Assembly: GCF_020447265.1 (NCBI RefSeq)
Contig: NZ_JAJADR010000001.1
Coordinates: forward strand, 186,001-250,000
DNA length: 64,000 nt
DNA from: Hymenobacter lucidus
Lineage (GTDB): Bacteria; Bacteroidota; Bacteroidia; Cytophagales; Hymenobacteraceae
Direction of reading: 5' to 3'
Position numbers and translations under genes: made by a program. This document shows, piece after piece, positions 9,129 to 18,122 of the stretch (position 1 is its first letter; every line of letters begins with the position of its first letter). The notes beneath the pieces were generated by a model, which had not been told where the DNA came from, searched no databases, and was given only the letters and a program-made list of their open reading frames with translations.

Positions 9129-10607
9129 ATGTCAACCTTCACTAAATATTCCGGCGGTGCCCTGCTCCTGACCCTGGGCCTGCTCTCGGGCTGCGGTGAG
9201 AAGTTTCTGGAAGAAGCTCCTACCGACCAGGTAACCGACGCCAACTTTTATAAAACCACCACCGACGCCATTCAGGCCACCAACGCCATTTATAGCGAGC
9301 TGGGCAAGGCCGGCCAGTACAACTCTGCCCTGTGGGGTATCGGGGATATTGGCTCCGACCTCTCGACGACCGGCGGCGGCGGCGGCGGCGACGGTCTGGA
9401 ACAGCAGCAGCTCGACAACTTCAACATTCCGACCACCAACACCCTAACTACCCGCCTGTGGGGCAGCTGCTTCGTAGGTATCGGCCGCGCCAATATCGTG
9501 CTGGAAAAGGTGCCCGGCATGAGCATCGACCCCGCCATTCAGAAGCGCTGCCTCGGCGAGGCCGAGTTTCTGCGGGCCAAATACTACTTCGACCTGGTAC
9601 GGGCCTTCGGTGACGTACCCCTGCTGACCAAGCCGCCCAAAACAACGGCCGAGGTGAACATTGCCCGCACGCCGGCCGCCCAGGTATACGCCCAGATTGA
9701 GGAAGACCTGAAAGGCGCTATTGCCAAGCTGGATGCCTCCTACAGCGGCGACGACATCGGGCGGGCCACCAAGTGGTCGGCGGCAGCGCTGCTGGCCAAG
9801 GTGTATCTGACCGAGGGCAAAATGGCCGACGCGGCCACCCAAGCCCGCACCATCATCAGCTCCAGCGGCAAGGCCCTGTGGGACAACTACGGCGACAACT
9901 TCAAGGTAGCCAACGAGAACGGTAAGGAGTCGATGTTTGAAGTGCAATACATTGCGGGGCGCAACCAGTGGACCCAGGATGGCCTGGGCTGGAGCGGCAA
10001 CGAGTTTATGGGCCCCCGTGGCCAGGGCGTAGTGCCCCAGGGCGGCTACGGCTTCAACATTCCCGAGCCCGACTTCGTGGCTGGCTACGAAGCCGGCGAC
10101 ACTCGCCGCGCAGTAACTATCTGGATGCCCGGCGACAAGTACCCCGACGGCCGCGTGCAGCCGGCTTCGCTACCCGGCTCGCCTAATGGCTACGGCGTGA
10201 AGAAGTGGTTTATCGGCAAGGTTAACACCAACATCTGGGACTCGGAGCTGAACATTCCGGTAATGCGCCTGGCCGAAGTATACCTGATTCTGGCCGAGGC
10301 CGTAGGGCCCAACACCGAAGGCCTGGACGCCATCAACCGGGTGCGCCGCCGCGCTTTTGCAGGAGCTGCCAACCACGACATTGCCGCTGGTATCAGCGCC
10401 GACGACTTCAAGCGGGCCGTGTGGAAGGAGCGCAAGTACGAACTGGCCTTCGAAATGGACCGGTGGTTTGACATGAAGCGTACCGGCGAGCTGCTTACTT
10501 CGCCCCAGCTGCGGGCCAAAGGCGTGAAGCCCTACAACGTGGTGCTGCCCATTCCGCAGTCGGAGCGCGACGTGAACCCCGGTCTGAGCCAGAATACGGG
10601 CTATTAA
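9129..10607 (+). CDS. susD: SusD/RagB glycan-binding lipoprotein
   Basis: A 492-residue lipoprotein with the lipobox LLSGC and the typical SusD opening (KFLEEAPTDQVTDANFYKT). Helical TPR-like segments and a C-terminal RWFDMKRTG block followed by LPIPQSERDVNPGLSQN are characteristic of the family. It forms the surface lid over SusC and captures the glycan. A run of six GGC codons near 9371 encodes a glycine stretch; it is an in-frame trinucleotide run and does not look like a phase switch. Translationally close to susC. Confidence 0.95.
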   Translation: MSTFTKYSGGALLLTLGLLSGCGEKFLEEAPTDQVTDANFYKTTTDAIQATNAIYSELGKAGQYNSALWGIGDIGSDLSTTGGGGGGDGLEQQQLDNFNIPTTNTLTTRLWGSCFVGIGRANIVLEKVPGMSIDPAIQKRCLGEAEFLRAKYYFDLVRAFGDVPLLTKPPKTTAEVNIARTPAAQVYAQIEEDLKGAIAKLDASYSGDDIGRATKWSAAALLAKVYLTEGKMADAATQARTIISSSGKALWDNYGDNFKVANENGKESMFEVQYIAGRNQWTQDGLGWSGNEFMGPRGQGVVPQGGYGFNIPEPDFVAGYEAGDTRRAVTIWMPGDKYPDGRVQPASLPGSPNGYGVKKWFIGKVNTNIWDSELNIPVMRLAEVYLILAEAVGPNTEGLDAINRVRRRAFAGAANHDIAAGISADDFKRAVWKERKYELAFEMDRWFDMKRTGELLTSPQLRAKGVKPYNVVLPIPQSERDVNPGLSQNTGY

Positions 10608-10680
10608 TCAGCTGCGCGGCCGGCCCGCCTGCGGCCAGCCGCGCAGTGTGCTTCCCACCGATAACTTCCTCTGAATTCCC

Positions 10681-11937
10681 ATGAAACATATATTCCGTTT
10701 GGCCGTGCTGGGGTTGCTGGCAGCTCCCGTGCTGCTAACCTCCTGCGAGAAAGACGCCAAAGACTATGAGCTGGAAGGCGCCGTGCCGCAGTCCAGCTTC
10801 ACCTTCCAGGCCAATACGACCGAGTATCCGACGGTCGTGAGCTTCACCAGCACGGCCCAGGACGGCTTCGTGTACCAGTGGAACTTTGGCGACAACTCCA
10901 TTGGGGCCGGCGACAAAGTGCAGCACACCTACGCCCGGCCCGGCAGCTACATGGTAGAGCTGATTACGGCCGGCAAGGGCGGCACTGGTATTTCGGCCAA
11001 GCAGACCGTCGTTATTCCCGATGCCTGCACCAACGCCACGTTCAGCAACCTGGTAGGTTGCGCAGCCGGTGGTATCAAAGTCTGGTCGTTGTCGAATGAG
11101 CCCGGCGCTATCATCAAGGAAAGTGCCAGCGGCAGCCAGATTTCGTCTTCCACTACCCTCGACCCGTGCCAGCTCGACGACCAGTTTTCGTTCAGTAACG
11201 GCTTTACGCTCAACTACGAAAGTGCGGGCAAAACCTACCAGAACGGCGCCTGCGGCAGCTCCCGCAACAACTCGGGCAACTTCGTGTTCCGGCCCAACAA
11301 CGGTAGTCCGCAGATTGTGCTCAAGGGCAACAAGTCCTTCATTGGCCTGGCCGACTCGGTGGTGAACAAGACCTACGACATCCTGGAAGCCACGGCCAGC
11401 AAGCTGCGCCTGCGCGGTACCAACCCCGATGGCACCCGCACCATTGTGACGCTGATGCCCTACGATGCCACGGCCCCCTACAAGCAACTGCTGACCGGCG
11501 GCTCGTCGAAAACCTGGATGCTGGACAACGCCGCCGACGCGCCCATTACGGTAGGTACCGAAGCCAGCCCATTGGCCTACTTTGCCGGCGTGAAGCCCGG
11601 GGAGCTGCCCACCTGCCAGTCGGACGATGAGTACACCTTCTCGACCAACAACACGTTTAGCTACGACGCCAAGGCCGAAACCTTCTCGGCCGGGGCGGGC
11701 TACATCTGCAAGGCTCCCGAAACCGGCACCTCACCTTACGTCTTTGGGCCGGCGGCCGGGGCCGGTCTGGCTCAGTTCGTGCTTTCGCGGTCGGGGGCTT
11801 TCATTGGCGCTACCGACGCCTCACCCACGGAGCGGGTATACCGCATTCTGGAAATTACCGACAAAAAAATGACGATTCGGGCGGGCAGCGGCTCAGCCGG
11901 CGGTACCGTGTTTACCATCAAAATGGTGGCTAAGTAA
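10681..11937 (+). CDS. PKD-domain surface lipoprotein, SusE-position
   Basis: A 418-residue lipoprotein (lipobox LLTSC). Residues about 35-110 form a PKD domain with YQWNFGDNSIGAGDKVQHTYARPGSY split by its usual GDN and HTY signatures. The rest holds two similar segments, each with a pattern of SKTWMLDN or KVWSLSNEP and QxDDxxSFSxx or QSDDEYTFSTN, which suggests an internal duplication. This kind of protein commonly follows SusD in laminarin or beta-glucan loci and is thought to be a surface glycan-binding protein. It starts 73 bases after susD and is probably in the same operon. Confidence 0.8.
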   Translation: MKHIFRLAVLGLLAAPVLLTSCEKDAKDYELEGAVPQSSFTFQANTTEYPTVVSFTSTAQDGFVYQWNFGDNSIGAGDKVQHTYARPGSYMVELITAGKGGTGISAKQTVVIPDACTNATFSNLVGCAAGGIKVWSLSNEPGAIIKESASGSQISSSTTLDPCQLDDQFSFSNGFTLNYESAGKTYQNGACGSSRNNSGNFVFRPNNGSPQIVLKGNKSFIGLADSVVNKTYDILEATASKLRLRGTNPDGTRTIVTLMPYDATAPYKQLLTGGSSKTWMLDNAADAPITVGTEASPLAYFAGVKPGELPTCQSDDEYTFSTNNTFSYDAKAETFSAGAGYICKAPETGTSPYVFGPAAGAGLAQFVLSRSGAFIGATDASPTERVYRILEITDKKMTIRAGSGSAGGTVFTIKMVAK

Positions 11938-12204
11938 AGTAACGGGGGAGTGTTTGTCAGGTGACTTTGGAATAAAAAGTCCGCCGACAACTCGGCGAAA
12001 AACAATGGCTCAGGGTTGGCTTGCAGCCGGCCCTGAGCTTGTTTTCCTTTCCCACGCCTGAGTTGGAGCCGCACCCCGAAAAGCCACCTGCCACCGATTC
12101 GCTGATGCCCAGGATCTGCGGGCTTGGTTGATAGTATATTGCTTCTCCTGAAACTGATTGCCAATAGCAGGGCCCTTTCGCACTGCTTGTTTTTACCTTA
12201 GTAT

Positions 12205-13095
12205 ATGAAGACCGAGTTCCAATTGGTGCGCCGAAGCCGACAGGTAGGCGTTAGTGCTTTGCTGGCTCTGAGCCTACTAAGCTGCACCGAAACGAAAACC
12301 AAGAACGTGCCCGGCCCGGTGAATCCGCCCATAACGGACCCGGCCGTTAATGAGCAGCCCAAGAATTACGACCAGTACACGACCCTGGTGTGGAGCGACG
12401 AGTTTGATGGTGGCTCCCTCGACCAAAACAAATGGGTGTACGAGCTGGGTGGTGGTGGCTGGGGCAACAACGAGCTGCAGGCCTACACCAACTCCAACCA
12501 AAACGTGTACCTGAGCAACGGCAACCTCTTCATTGAGGCCCGCCGCCAGCAGTCCGGCAACAATGCCTACACCTCGGGCCGCCTCATTACCAAGGGCAAG
12601 AAAACCTTCCAGTACGGCCGTATCGACGTGCGGGCCAAGCTGCCCAAAGGCAAGGGTATCTGGCCTGCCATCTGGATGCTAGGAGCCGATATTGACCAGA
12701 ACAACTGGCCTAAGTGCGGTGAAATTGACATTATGGAACTGCGCGGCAGCCAGCCCCAGGAGTTTTTGTCTACTATGCATTTCGCCAACAGCAGCGGTAA
12801 CCGTGAGTATGTAGGCAAGACCCAACCCCTGGGCTACGACATTACCGACGAATTCCACGTCTTCAGCATGGTGCGCAGCAAGGACATGATGCGCTTCTAC
12901 CTGGACGGGGCCAGCCAACCCTACTACACCTTTACCCGCAGCGACGTCGGGCCCCACTCATACCCCTTCAACAACCCGTTCTTCGTGATTCTGAACGTGG
13001 CCGTGGGCGGCAACTTCGACGGCGACCCAACGGCCAATACGGTTTTCCCCCAACAGATGCAGGTCGATTACGTGCGCTACTTACAGTACAAGTAG
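12205..13095 (+). CDS. GH16 endo-beta-glucanase lipoprotein
   Basis: A 296-residue family 16 glycoside hydrolase. The N-terminus has a lipobox (LLSC), so it is probably surface or periplasmic. The jelly-roll enzyme carries the clan B active-site motif GEIDIMEL; Glu173 is the expected nucleophile, Asp175 the assistant and Glu178 the acid/base. The extra Met within the motif is the form typical of laminarinases and related endo-beta-1,3-glucanases, and WSDEFDG and GIWPAIWML are also family landmarks. Length is that of a single catalytic domain. It lies 267 bases after the PKD lipoprotein, so it may have its own transcript; no clear promoter match was found there. Confidence 0.9.
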   Translation: MKTEFQLVRRSRQVGVSALLALSLLSCTETKTKNVPGPVNPPITDPAVNEQPKNYDQYTTLVWSDEFDGGSLDQNKWVYELGGGGWGNNELQAYTNSNQNVYLSNGNLFIEARRQQSGNNAYTSGRLITKGKKTFQYGRIDVRAKLPKGKGIWPAIWMLGADIDQNNWPKCGEIDIMELRGSQPQEFLSTMHFANSSGNREYVGKTQPLGYDITDEFHVFSMVRSKDMMRFYLDGASQPYYTFTRSDVGPHSYPFNNPFFVILNVAVGGNFDGDPTANTVFPQQMQVDYVRYLQYK

Positions 13096-13200
13096 GAACA
13101 CTTAATGCCGCTGGCCGCGCCGTGCTCTGGGCATTCCGCATTACACTCTTCCGGCGAAATACCACGGCCGCTTGCTCATGCAGACAAGCCCCGTGGCGTA

Positions 13201-13245
13201 GAGGCTGGTTTCGCGAAGGTTAGGAGCGCGGGGCCGGCCTCTTTT
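13201..13245 (+). terminator. Probable terminator after the GH16 gene
   Basis: GAGGCTGG (13201-13208) can pair with CCGGCCTC (13234-13241) allowing one G-T pair, with an inner TCGCG/CGCG stretch and TTTT directly after. It lies about 105 bases past the GH16 stop. Confidence 0.45.
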
Positions 13246-13290
13246 CGCGCCGATTAGTACCTTTCTATTTCTCCCCTCATCTCCCTCCGT

Positions 13291-14577
13291 ATGGCTCTCG
13301 TTGCTCCTTCTTCCGTCACTGCCCAGCCCGATACCGGGCAGGAGACGCCGCGCTACACCTCCGCCCTGGCTTCCCTGACGGTGTTGTTCTTCATGATGGG
13401 CTTCATTACCTGTCTGAACGACATTCTGATTCCCTACCTGAAGGGGCTCTTTACGCTCAGCTATGCCAAGGTCAACTTGGTGAATTTCTGCTTTTTCGGG
13501 GCCTACCTCGTGATGGGCGTGCCGGCCGGTATGCTGGTGAAGCGCCTGGGCTACAAGGGCGGCATGCTGGTGGGCTTTCTGGTGGCGGCCCTGGGCTGCT
13601 TCCTGTTTTTTCCGGCGGCTGAGAGTCGCACTTTCGGCCTGTTTCTGGGTGCGCTCTTCGTGCTGGCTACGGGCATCGTCACGCTACAGGTGGCCGGCAA
13701 CCCCTACGTAGCCATTCTGGGTCCGGCGGCTACGGCCTCGTCGCGCCTCACGCTCACGCAGGCCTTCAACTCCCTGGCTACCACCATTGCGCCCATTCTC
13801 GGAGCCCGTCTCATTTTGTCGCACCTGCCCGACCTGACCAAGCTTTCGGCCCCGCAGGCCGCCGCCCTCGACGTAACCTCGGTACAGTATCTGTATCTGG
13901 GCATCGGGACCGTGCTGCTACTGATCAGTGGGTTGCTGCTGTTTCTCAAGCTGCCCACCATTGCTCATGCCCCGGCCCCGGCCGGCGACACCCAGCGCGC
14001 CTGGCACTACCGTCATCTGGTGCTCGGTCTGGTTGGTATTTTCGCCTACGTGGGTGCCGAGGTTGCCATTGGTTCCCATATCGTGAGCTACCTGAGCCAG
14101 AGCGAGGTGATGGGCATGCCGGCCCGCAGTGCCGGCGAGCAGGTGGCCTTCTACTGGGGAGCCGCCATGGTAGGCCGGTTTCTGGGCATTGGGGTGCTGC
14201 GCAAGCTCAATCCGGGCCGGGTGCTGGCCTTCAATGCTGTGGGCGCAGTGGTGCTGGTGCTCATTTCCATTAATACCAGCGGGGCCGTGGCTATGTGGAG
14301 TTTGCTGGCCGTGGGGTTGATGAACTCTATCATGTTTCCGGTCATCTTCACGCTGGCCGTGGCCGGGCTGGGCCGCCACACCGAAGACGCCTCGGGCCTG
14401 CTCTCGGCCGCCATTGTGGGCGGGGCCATCATTCCGCCGCTCTTCGGCCTCATTGCCGACAGCACCAGCGGTGGGGGCGGGGTACATGCGCTGCGCCTGG
14501 CTTTCATTCTGCCGGTACTCTGCTACTGCTACATCGTGTGGTACGGCCTGCGCGGCAGCCGCCCTAGCGTAGCGTAG
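13291..14577 (+). CDS. FucP/GluP-family sugar:proton symporter
   Basis: A 428-residue major facilitator with about twelve hydrophobic segments. FFMMGFITCLNDILIPYLK and the QVAGNPYVAILGP stretch are hallmarks of the FHS family, which contains fucose, glucose and galactose permeases. It probably takes monosaccharide released by the GH3 and GH16 enzymes across the inner membrane. TACCTTTC at 13258-13265 resembles a -7 element, but no -33 TTG lies at the right distance. Galactokinase is convergent on the other strand behind a shared terminator, which makes glucose/galactose plausible; the actual sugar is not determined by the sequence. Confidence 0.85.
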   Translation: MALVAPSSVTAQPDTGQETPRYTSALASLTVLFFMMGFITCLNDILIPYLKGLFTLSYAKVNLVNFCFFGAYLVMGVPAGMLVKRLGYKGGMLVGFLVAALGCFLFFPAAESRTFGLFLGALFVLATGIVTLQVAGNPYVAILGPAATASSRLTLTQAFNSLATTIAPILGARLILSHLPDLTKLSAPQAAALDVTSVQYLYLGIGTVLLLISGLLLFLKLPTIAHAPAPAGDTQRAWHYRHLVLGLVGIFAYVGAEVAIGSHIVSYLSQSEVMGMPARSAGEQVAFYWGAAMVGRFLGIGVLRKLNPGRVLAFNAVGAVVLVLISINTSGAVAMWSLLAVGLMNSIMFPVIFTLAVAGLGRHTEDASGLLSAAIVGGAIIPPLFGLIADSTSGGGGVHALRLAFILPVLCYCYIVWYGLRGSRPSVA

Positions 14578-14600
14578 CAACTGAGGAACAAACACAGAAA

Positions 14601-14633
14601 AAGCCGCCCGTCGAACCTATCGGCGGGCGGCTT
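14601..14633. terminator. Bidirectional terminator
   Basis: AAGCCGCCCG (14601-14610) and CGGGCGGCTT (14624-14633) form a perfect 10-bp stem with T-runs on both strands. It serves the convergent permease and galactokinase genes. Confidence 0.8.
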
Positions 14634-14653
14634 TTCGATTATTACGGCCGGGG

Positions 14654-15805
14654 TTACCGGGCCAGACTCACGCCATGCACGATGGTGGCCTCGTAGGTTT
14701 CCAGCGCCAGGCCCAGCTGCTGCTGGTAACCCGCCTTCATGTGCTCCACGAAAGCGGCAACGTGCTCCTTGGCCACCAGATTGATGGTGCAACCCCCGAA
14801 GCCGCCGCCCATCATGCGGGCCCCGTACACACCGGGCTGGGTTTCGGCCAGTTTCACCAGTACGTCCAGCTCGGGGCAGCTCACTTCATAGTCGTCGCGC
14901 AGGCCGGCGTGGGAGGCGTACATCTGCCGGCCCACGGCGGCCAGGTCGCCGGCGGCTAAATGGCGGCAGGCAGCTACCACGCGCTGATTTTCCTGCACCA
15001 CGTAGGCGCAGCGCCGGTACACCACCGGGCCCAGCTCGTCGCGGTGAGCCTCCAGCTGCTCCAGCGTCGCGTCGCGCAGGGTTTGAGTTTCCGGGTAATA
15101 CTGGCGCAGAATGGCCACGCCCCGCTCGCACTCCTGGCGGCGGGTGTTGTATTCGGAGCTGGCCAGGGCATGCTTTACACCCGAGTTGCAGAGCACGATG
15201 TGGCAGGCCGTGGTATCGAAGGGAAAGTATTCGTAGTCCAGGGAGCGGCAGTCGAGGCGCACCACCTGCCCGTCGCGGCCGAATACGCTGGCAAACTGGT
15301 CCATGAGGCCGCACAGTACCTGGGCGTATTCGTGCTCGGCGGCCTGGCCCAGCTTGGCTATTTCCATCGGGGCCAGCCCGGCATTGAGCAGCGTATTGAG
15401 GGCAAACAGCATTCCGCACTCCACCGCCGCCGACGATGACAAGCCCGCGCCGGCCGGCACCGTGCCGCCAAACACGCAGTCGAAGCCCGGCACCGCCAAG
15501 CCCCGCTTCTGCAGCTGCGCCACCACGCCCAGCAGGTAATTGGCCCACTGCGTATCACTCGGCGCTACGGCATCAGTAGCCACATCCACCGCCTCGTTCA
15601 GGTCGTAAGCCCGCAACCGGATGGTGTTTTTTTGGTTGAGGGCCACGGCGAAGTACATTTCCTTGTCGATGGCCGCCGGCAGTACGTAGCCGCCGTTGTA
15701 GTCGGTGTGCTCACCAATCAGGTTGATGCGGCCGGGGGCCCGCACCAGCAGCGGCTCGGTGCCAAACTGCTGCCGGAAAGACGCGGCAATGTCGTGAAGT
15801 AGCAT
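14654..15805 (-). CDS. galK: Galactokinase
   Basis: A 383-residue GHMP kinase that phosphorylates galactose at C1 for the Leloir pathway. It shows the galactokinase signature RAPGRINLIGEHTDYNGGYV split around residues 22-41, the ATP-binding motif PAGAGLSSSAAVE and the C-terminal GGGFGGCTI. The Met used here places the first motif at the usual distance from the N-terminus; an in-frame upstream ATG at 15865 would add 20 hydrophobic residues not seen in the family. No galT or galE is in the window. Confidence 0.93.
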   Translation of the reverse strand: MLLHDIAASFRQQFGTEPLLVRAPGRINLIGEHTDYNGGYVLPAAIDKEMYFAVALNQKNTIRLRAYDLNEAVDVATDAVAPSDTQWANYLLGVVAQLQKRGLAVPGFDCVFGGTVPAGAGLSSSAAVECGMLFALNTLLNAGLAPMEIAKLGQAAEHEYAQVLCGLMDQFASVFGRDGQVVRLDCRSLDYEYFPFDTTACHIVLCNSGVKHALASSEYNTRRQECERGVAILRQYYPETQTLRDATLEQLEAHRDELGPVVYRRCAYVVQENQRVVAACRHLAAGDLAAVGRQMYASHAGLRDDYEVSCPELDVLVKLAETQPGVYGARMMGGGFGGCTINLVAKEHVAAFVEHMKAGYQQQLGLALETYEATIVHGVSLAR

Positions 15806-16439
15806 AAAGGCAAAGAAAAAGTAAGGATGGAGGGCCCGCCCGTAAGCGGGGCCGAATATGCTCAATATTTTACGCTGCCGCGTGCAGTTTGGCCGCTGCA
15901 GGTTCGTTATTTTCAGCAGGGGTAATTTCGCCCCGAAAAAGGTAATGTGCTGGCCTGTTGCACTTCATGCTAGCGCCCCGCATTCGTGAAATTCTTTATC
16001 GATTTCTGAGAATTATTGGTTAAGTCATATTTTGCGACAAATAAAATAGACTTAATACCTAAGAGTGGCCCGAATTGTGCTGCACTTCAATAGAGCCTCG
16101 CTACAGCCCGCTTTCTGAAAAATACCCTGAATAGAACCTGTTTTACGGCTTTGCTTGTTAGCGGTTTTTTTTCAGGCATCGTTTTGGATGCAGTCTTTAC
16201 TCAGTGGTAGGCATTGCCAGGTTTATTAAAAAAATGCAGTTGTTTGTTTGTGGCCGAAAGTAAAACAGTATCTTTCGGTTTGCTGCGCTAAACAGGGTCC
16301 GGGAAATTCCCTTTTACCTACCGCTCTTCAGGAGCAGGCCCCTTACGTGCAGGCGAGTTGAATAGCGTATTGATACCGGCTTCCCGGCCGGCTTTGCCCC
16401 GAAAACCTTCTGTCCTCTTCCCCTCCAATCCCATCTATT
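15806..16439. other. Divergent intergenic region between galK and the GH43 gene
   Basis: About 630 bases, AT-richer than the neighbouring genes. No open frame with coding character was found. Apart from the GH43 promoter at its right side, nothing was recognised. A galK promoter match was looked for and not found. Confidence 0.6.
16247..16276 (+). promoter_or_regulatory. Promoter for the GH43 gene
   Basis: TTTG at 16247-16250, an 18-base spacer and TATCTTTC at 16269-16276. This is the Bacteroidota -33/-7 pattern with a C in the last position. The start codon lies about 160 bases downstream, leaving room for a sizeable leader. Confidence 0.5.
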
Positions 16440-18047
16440 GTGTCGTTCGACTTCGAAAGCGGACCTTCTTACGCGTTGGTCCCCCCGGTAGAGTATCCGT
16501 CTGACTGTAGTGCCGTCGTGGCTGCCGTCGATTCCGTCCCGACCGTGGCCCCGCCCGTGGAGGCAGTAGCGGCCCGCCACTACGCCAACATCGTGCTACC
16601 CGGCGACTTCCCCGACCCGACCATTGCCAAAATCGGTGATACGTACTGGGCCAGCGCCACGTCGGCTGAGTGGGGGCCCGTGTTTCCTTTGTTTAAATCC
16701 GATAACCTGGTCGACTGGGAACTGGTCAGCCACGTATTTCCGGGCCAGCTGCCCGAGTGGTGCGACGCCAACTTCTGGGCGCCGGAAATTTTCTATGAGG
16801 GTGGCAAAACCTTCGTGTACTACACCGCCCGGCAGAAAAACGGCCCGCTGTGCGTAGCCGTAGCCAGCGCCGACCAGCCCGAGGGGCCCTACACCGACCA
16901 CGGCCCGCTGGTAGGCCAGCGTCTGGGCTCCATCGACGGCTTCCCGGTGCGCGATGAGCACGGCGACCTGTACCTGGTGTGGAAGGAAGACGGCAACAGC
17001 AAGAGCAAGCCCACGCCCATCTGGGCCCAGCGCATCAATGAAAAGCGCTTGGCCTTGGTAGGCAAGAAGGTGGAGCTATTCCGCAATACTGAGAAGTGGG
17101 AGGGCTGCCTGGTCGAAGGCTCGGCCATTGTGCGCCACCAGGGCTACTTCTACATGTTCTACGCCGGCAATGGCTGCTGCGGCAAGTGCTGCAACTACGC
17201 TACCGGAGTGGCCCGCGCCCAGAGCCTGCTCGGGCCTTGGGAGAAGTGCCCGCAGAACCCCATTCTCGACAAAAACAAAACCTGGAAGTGCCCCGGTCAC
17301 GGTACGGTGGCCGAATATGAGGGCCGTTGGTTCCTGCTCCACCACGCGTATTATACCGACAGCCACGAGTTTGTGGGCCGCCAGGGCATTCTGAGCGAGT
17401 TTACCTGGAATGCGGAAGGCTGGCCCGAGTTTGAGGGCAAAAGCCCCCAGGCCGCGCCCCTGCGCAACCTGAATGTGCTCGACGTAACCGACCATTTCAC
17501 GAGCCGGCAGCTGGCCGCTACCTGGCAGTGGCCAGTGGGCGAGCAGCCCGTCGTGGGCGTAAGCGACGGGCAGCTGCTGCTTACGGCCAACGCTGCCGGA
17601 CTGGGTGCCATGGTGGCCCAGCGCACGTTTGCCGCTACCTACAAAGCCGTGGCCTGCCTCGATGTTGCCTCTTTGGAGCCTGGCACCCTTGCTGGTCTCG
17701 GCGCCATCGGCGACCATGCTAACACCCTGGTCCTAATGGCCGGCGACCAGAGCCTGCAGCTCTGGCACGTGAAAGGTGGCGTGCGGCAGTGCCTCACCAA
17801 AGTGGACTTGCCCGCCAACGACTGCCCAAAGCTGTGGCTGCGGCTGGAAGTGTGGGGCGGGCAGCGGTACCGGTTTAGCTATAGCTTCGAAGGGGTGCTC
17901 TGGCAGGCCATGCCCACCGAAAGCTTCGCCATCAACGGTACCTACCTGCCGCCCTGGGACCGGGGCATTCGGGTGGCGCTGCTCGCGAAGGGGCCGGCTT
18001 CCTCTACGGTGGCGTTCAATCAGTTTTCTCTGCGCAACAAGCGCTAG
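16440..18047 (+). CDS. GH43 glycosidase without signal peptide
   Basis: A 535-residue enzyme with a five-bladed propeller of family GH43. PGDFPDPT supplies the general base (Asp59), SIDGFPV the pKa modulator (Asp166) and LVEGSA the acid (Glu226). A C-terminal beta-sandwich (about 340-530) resembles the C2 domain of beta-xylosidases. Family members act on beta-xylosides, alpha-L-arabinosides or galactans. The N-terminus is polar and has no signal peptide, so it is probably cytoplasmic. A cysteine-rich stretch, CCGKCCNYATG, sits close to the active-site Glu, unusual for a secreted enzyme but possible in the cytosol. The start is a GTG; no in-frame ATG lies nearby. Confidence 0.82.
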   Translation: MSFDFESGPSYALVPPVEYPSDCSAVVAAVDSVPTVAPPVEAVAARHYANIVLPGDFPDPTIAKIGDTYWASATSAEWGPVFPLFKSDNLVDWELVSHVFPGQLPEWCDANFWAPEIFYEGGKTFVYYTARQKNGPLCVAVASADQPEGPYTDHGPLVGQRLGSIDGFPVRDEHGDLYLVWKEDGNSKSKPTPIWAQRINEKRLALVGKKVELFRNTEKWEGCLVEGSAIVRHQGYFYMFYAGNGCCGKCCNYATGVARAQSLLGPWEKCPQNPILDKNKTWKCPGHGTVAEYEGRWFLLHHAYYTDSHEFVGRQGILSEFTWNAEGWPEFEGKSPQAAPLRNLNVLDVTDHFTSRQLAATWQWPVGEQPVVGVSDGQLLLTANAAGLGAMVAQRTFAATYKAVACLDVASLEPGTLAGLGAIGDHANTLVLMAGDQSLQLWHVKGGVRQCLTKVDLPANDCPKLWLRLEVWGGQRYRFSYSFEGVLWQAMPTESFAINGTYLPPWDRGIRVALLAKGPASSTVAFNQFSLRNKR

Positions 18048-18068
18048 GCTTAGCAGTTTTCCCCCGGA

Positions 18069-18105
18069 AAAGCCCCGGCAACGAGTTGTTGCCGGGGCTT
18101 TTTTT
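18069..18105. terminator. Bidirectional terminator
   Basis: A perfect 14-bp stem, AAAGCCCCGGCAAC (18069-18082) with its complement at 18088-18101, followed by a T-run. It sits between the convergent GH43 and DUF5686 genes. Confidence 0.85.
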
Positions 18106-18122
18106 GTGAGTATCAGTGCTGG

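Noticed and set aside
9371..9391. GGC run in susD as a phase-variation tract
   Set aside because: It is a trinucleotide run of about six codons, so length changes would keep the frame; it simply encodes glycine.
13258..13265. Full promoter for the sugar permease
   Set aside because: TACCTTTC resembles a -7 element, but no TTG or TTTG lies 17-23 bases upstream, so it is not listed as a feature.
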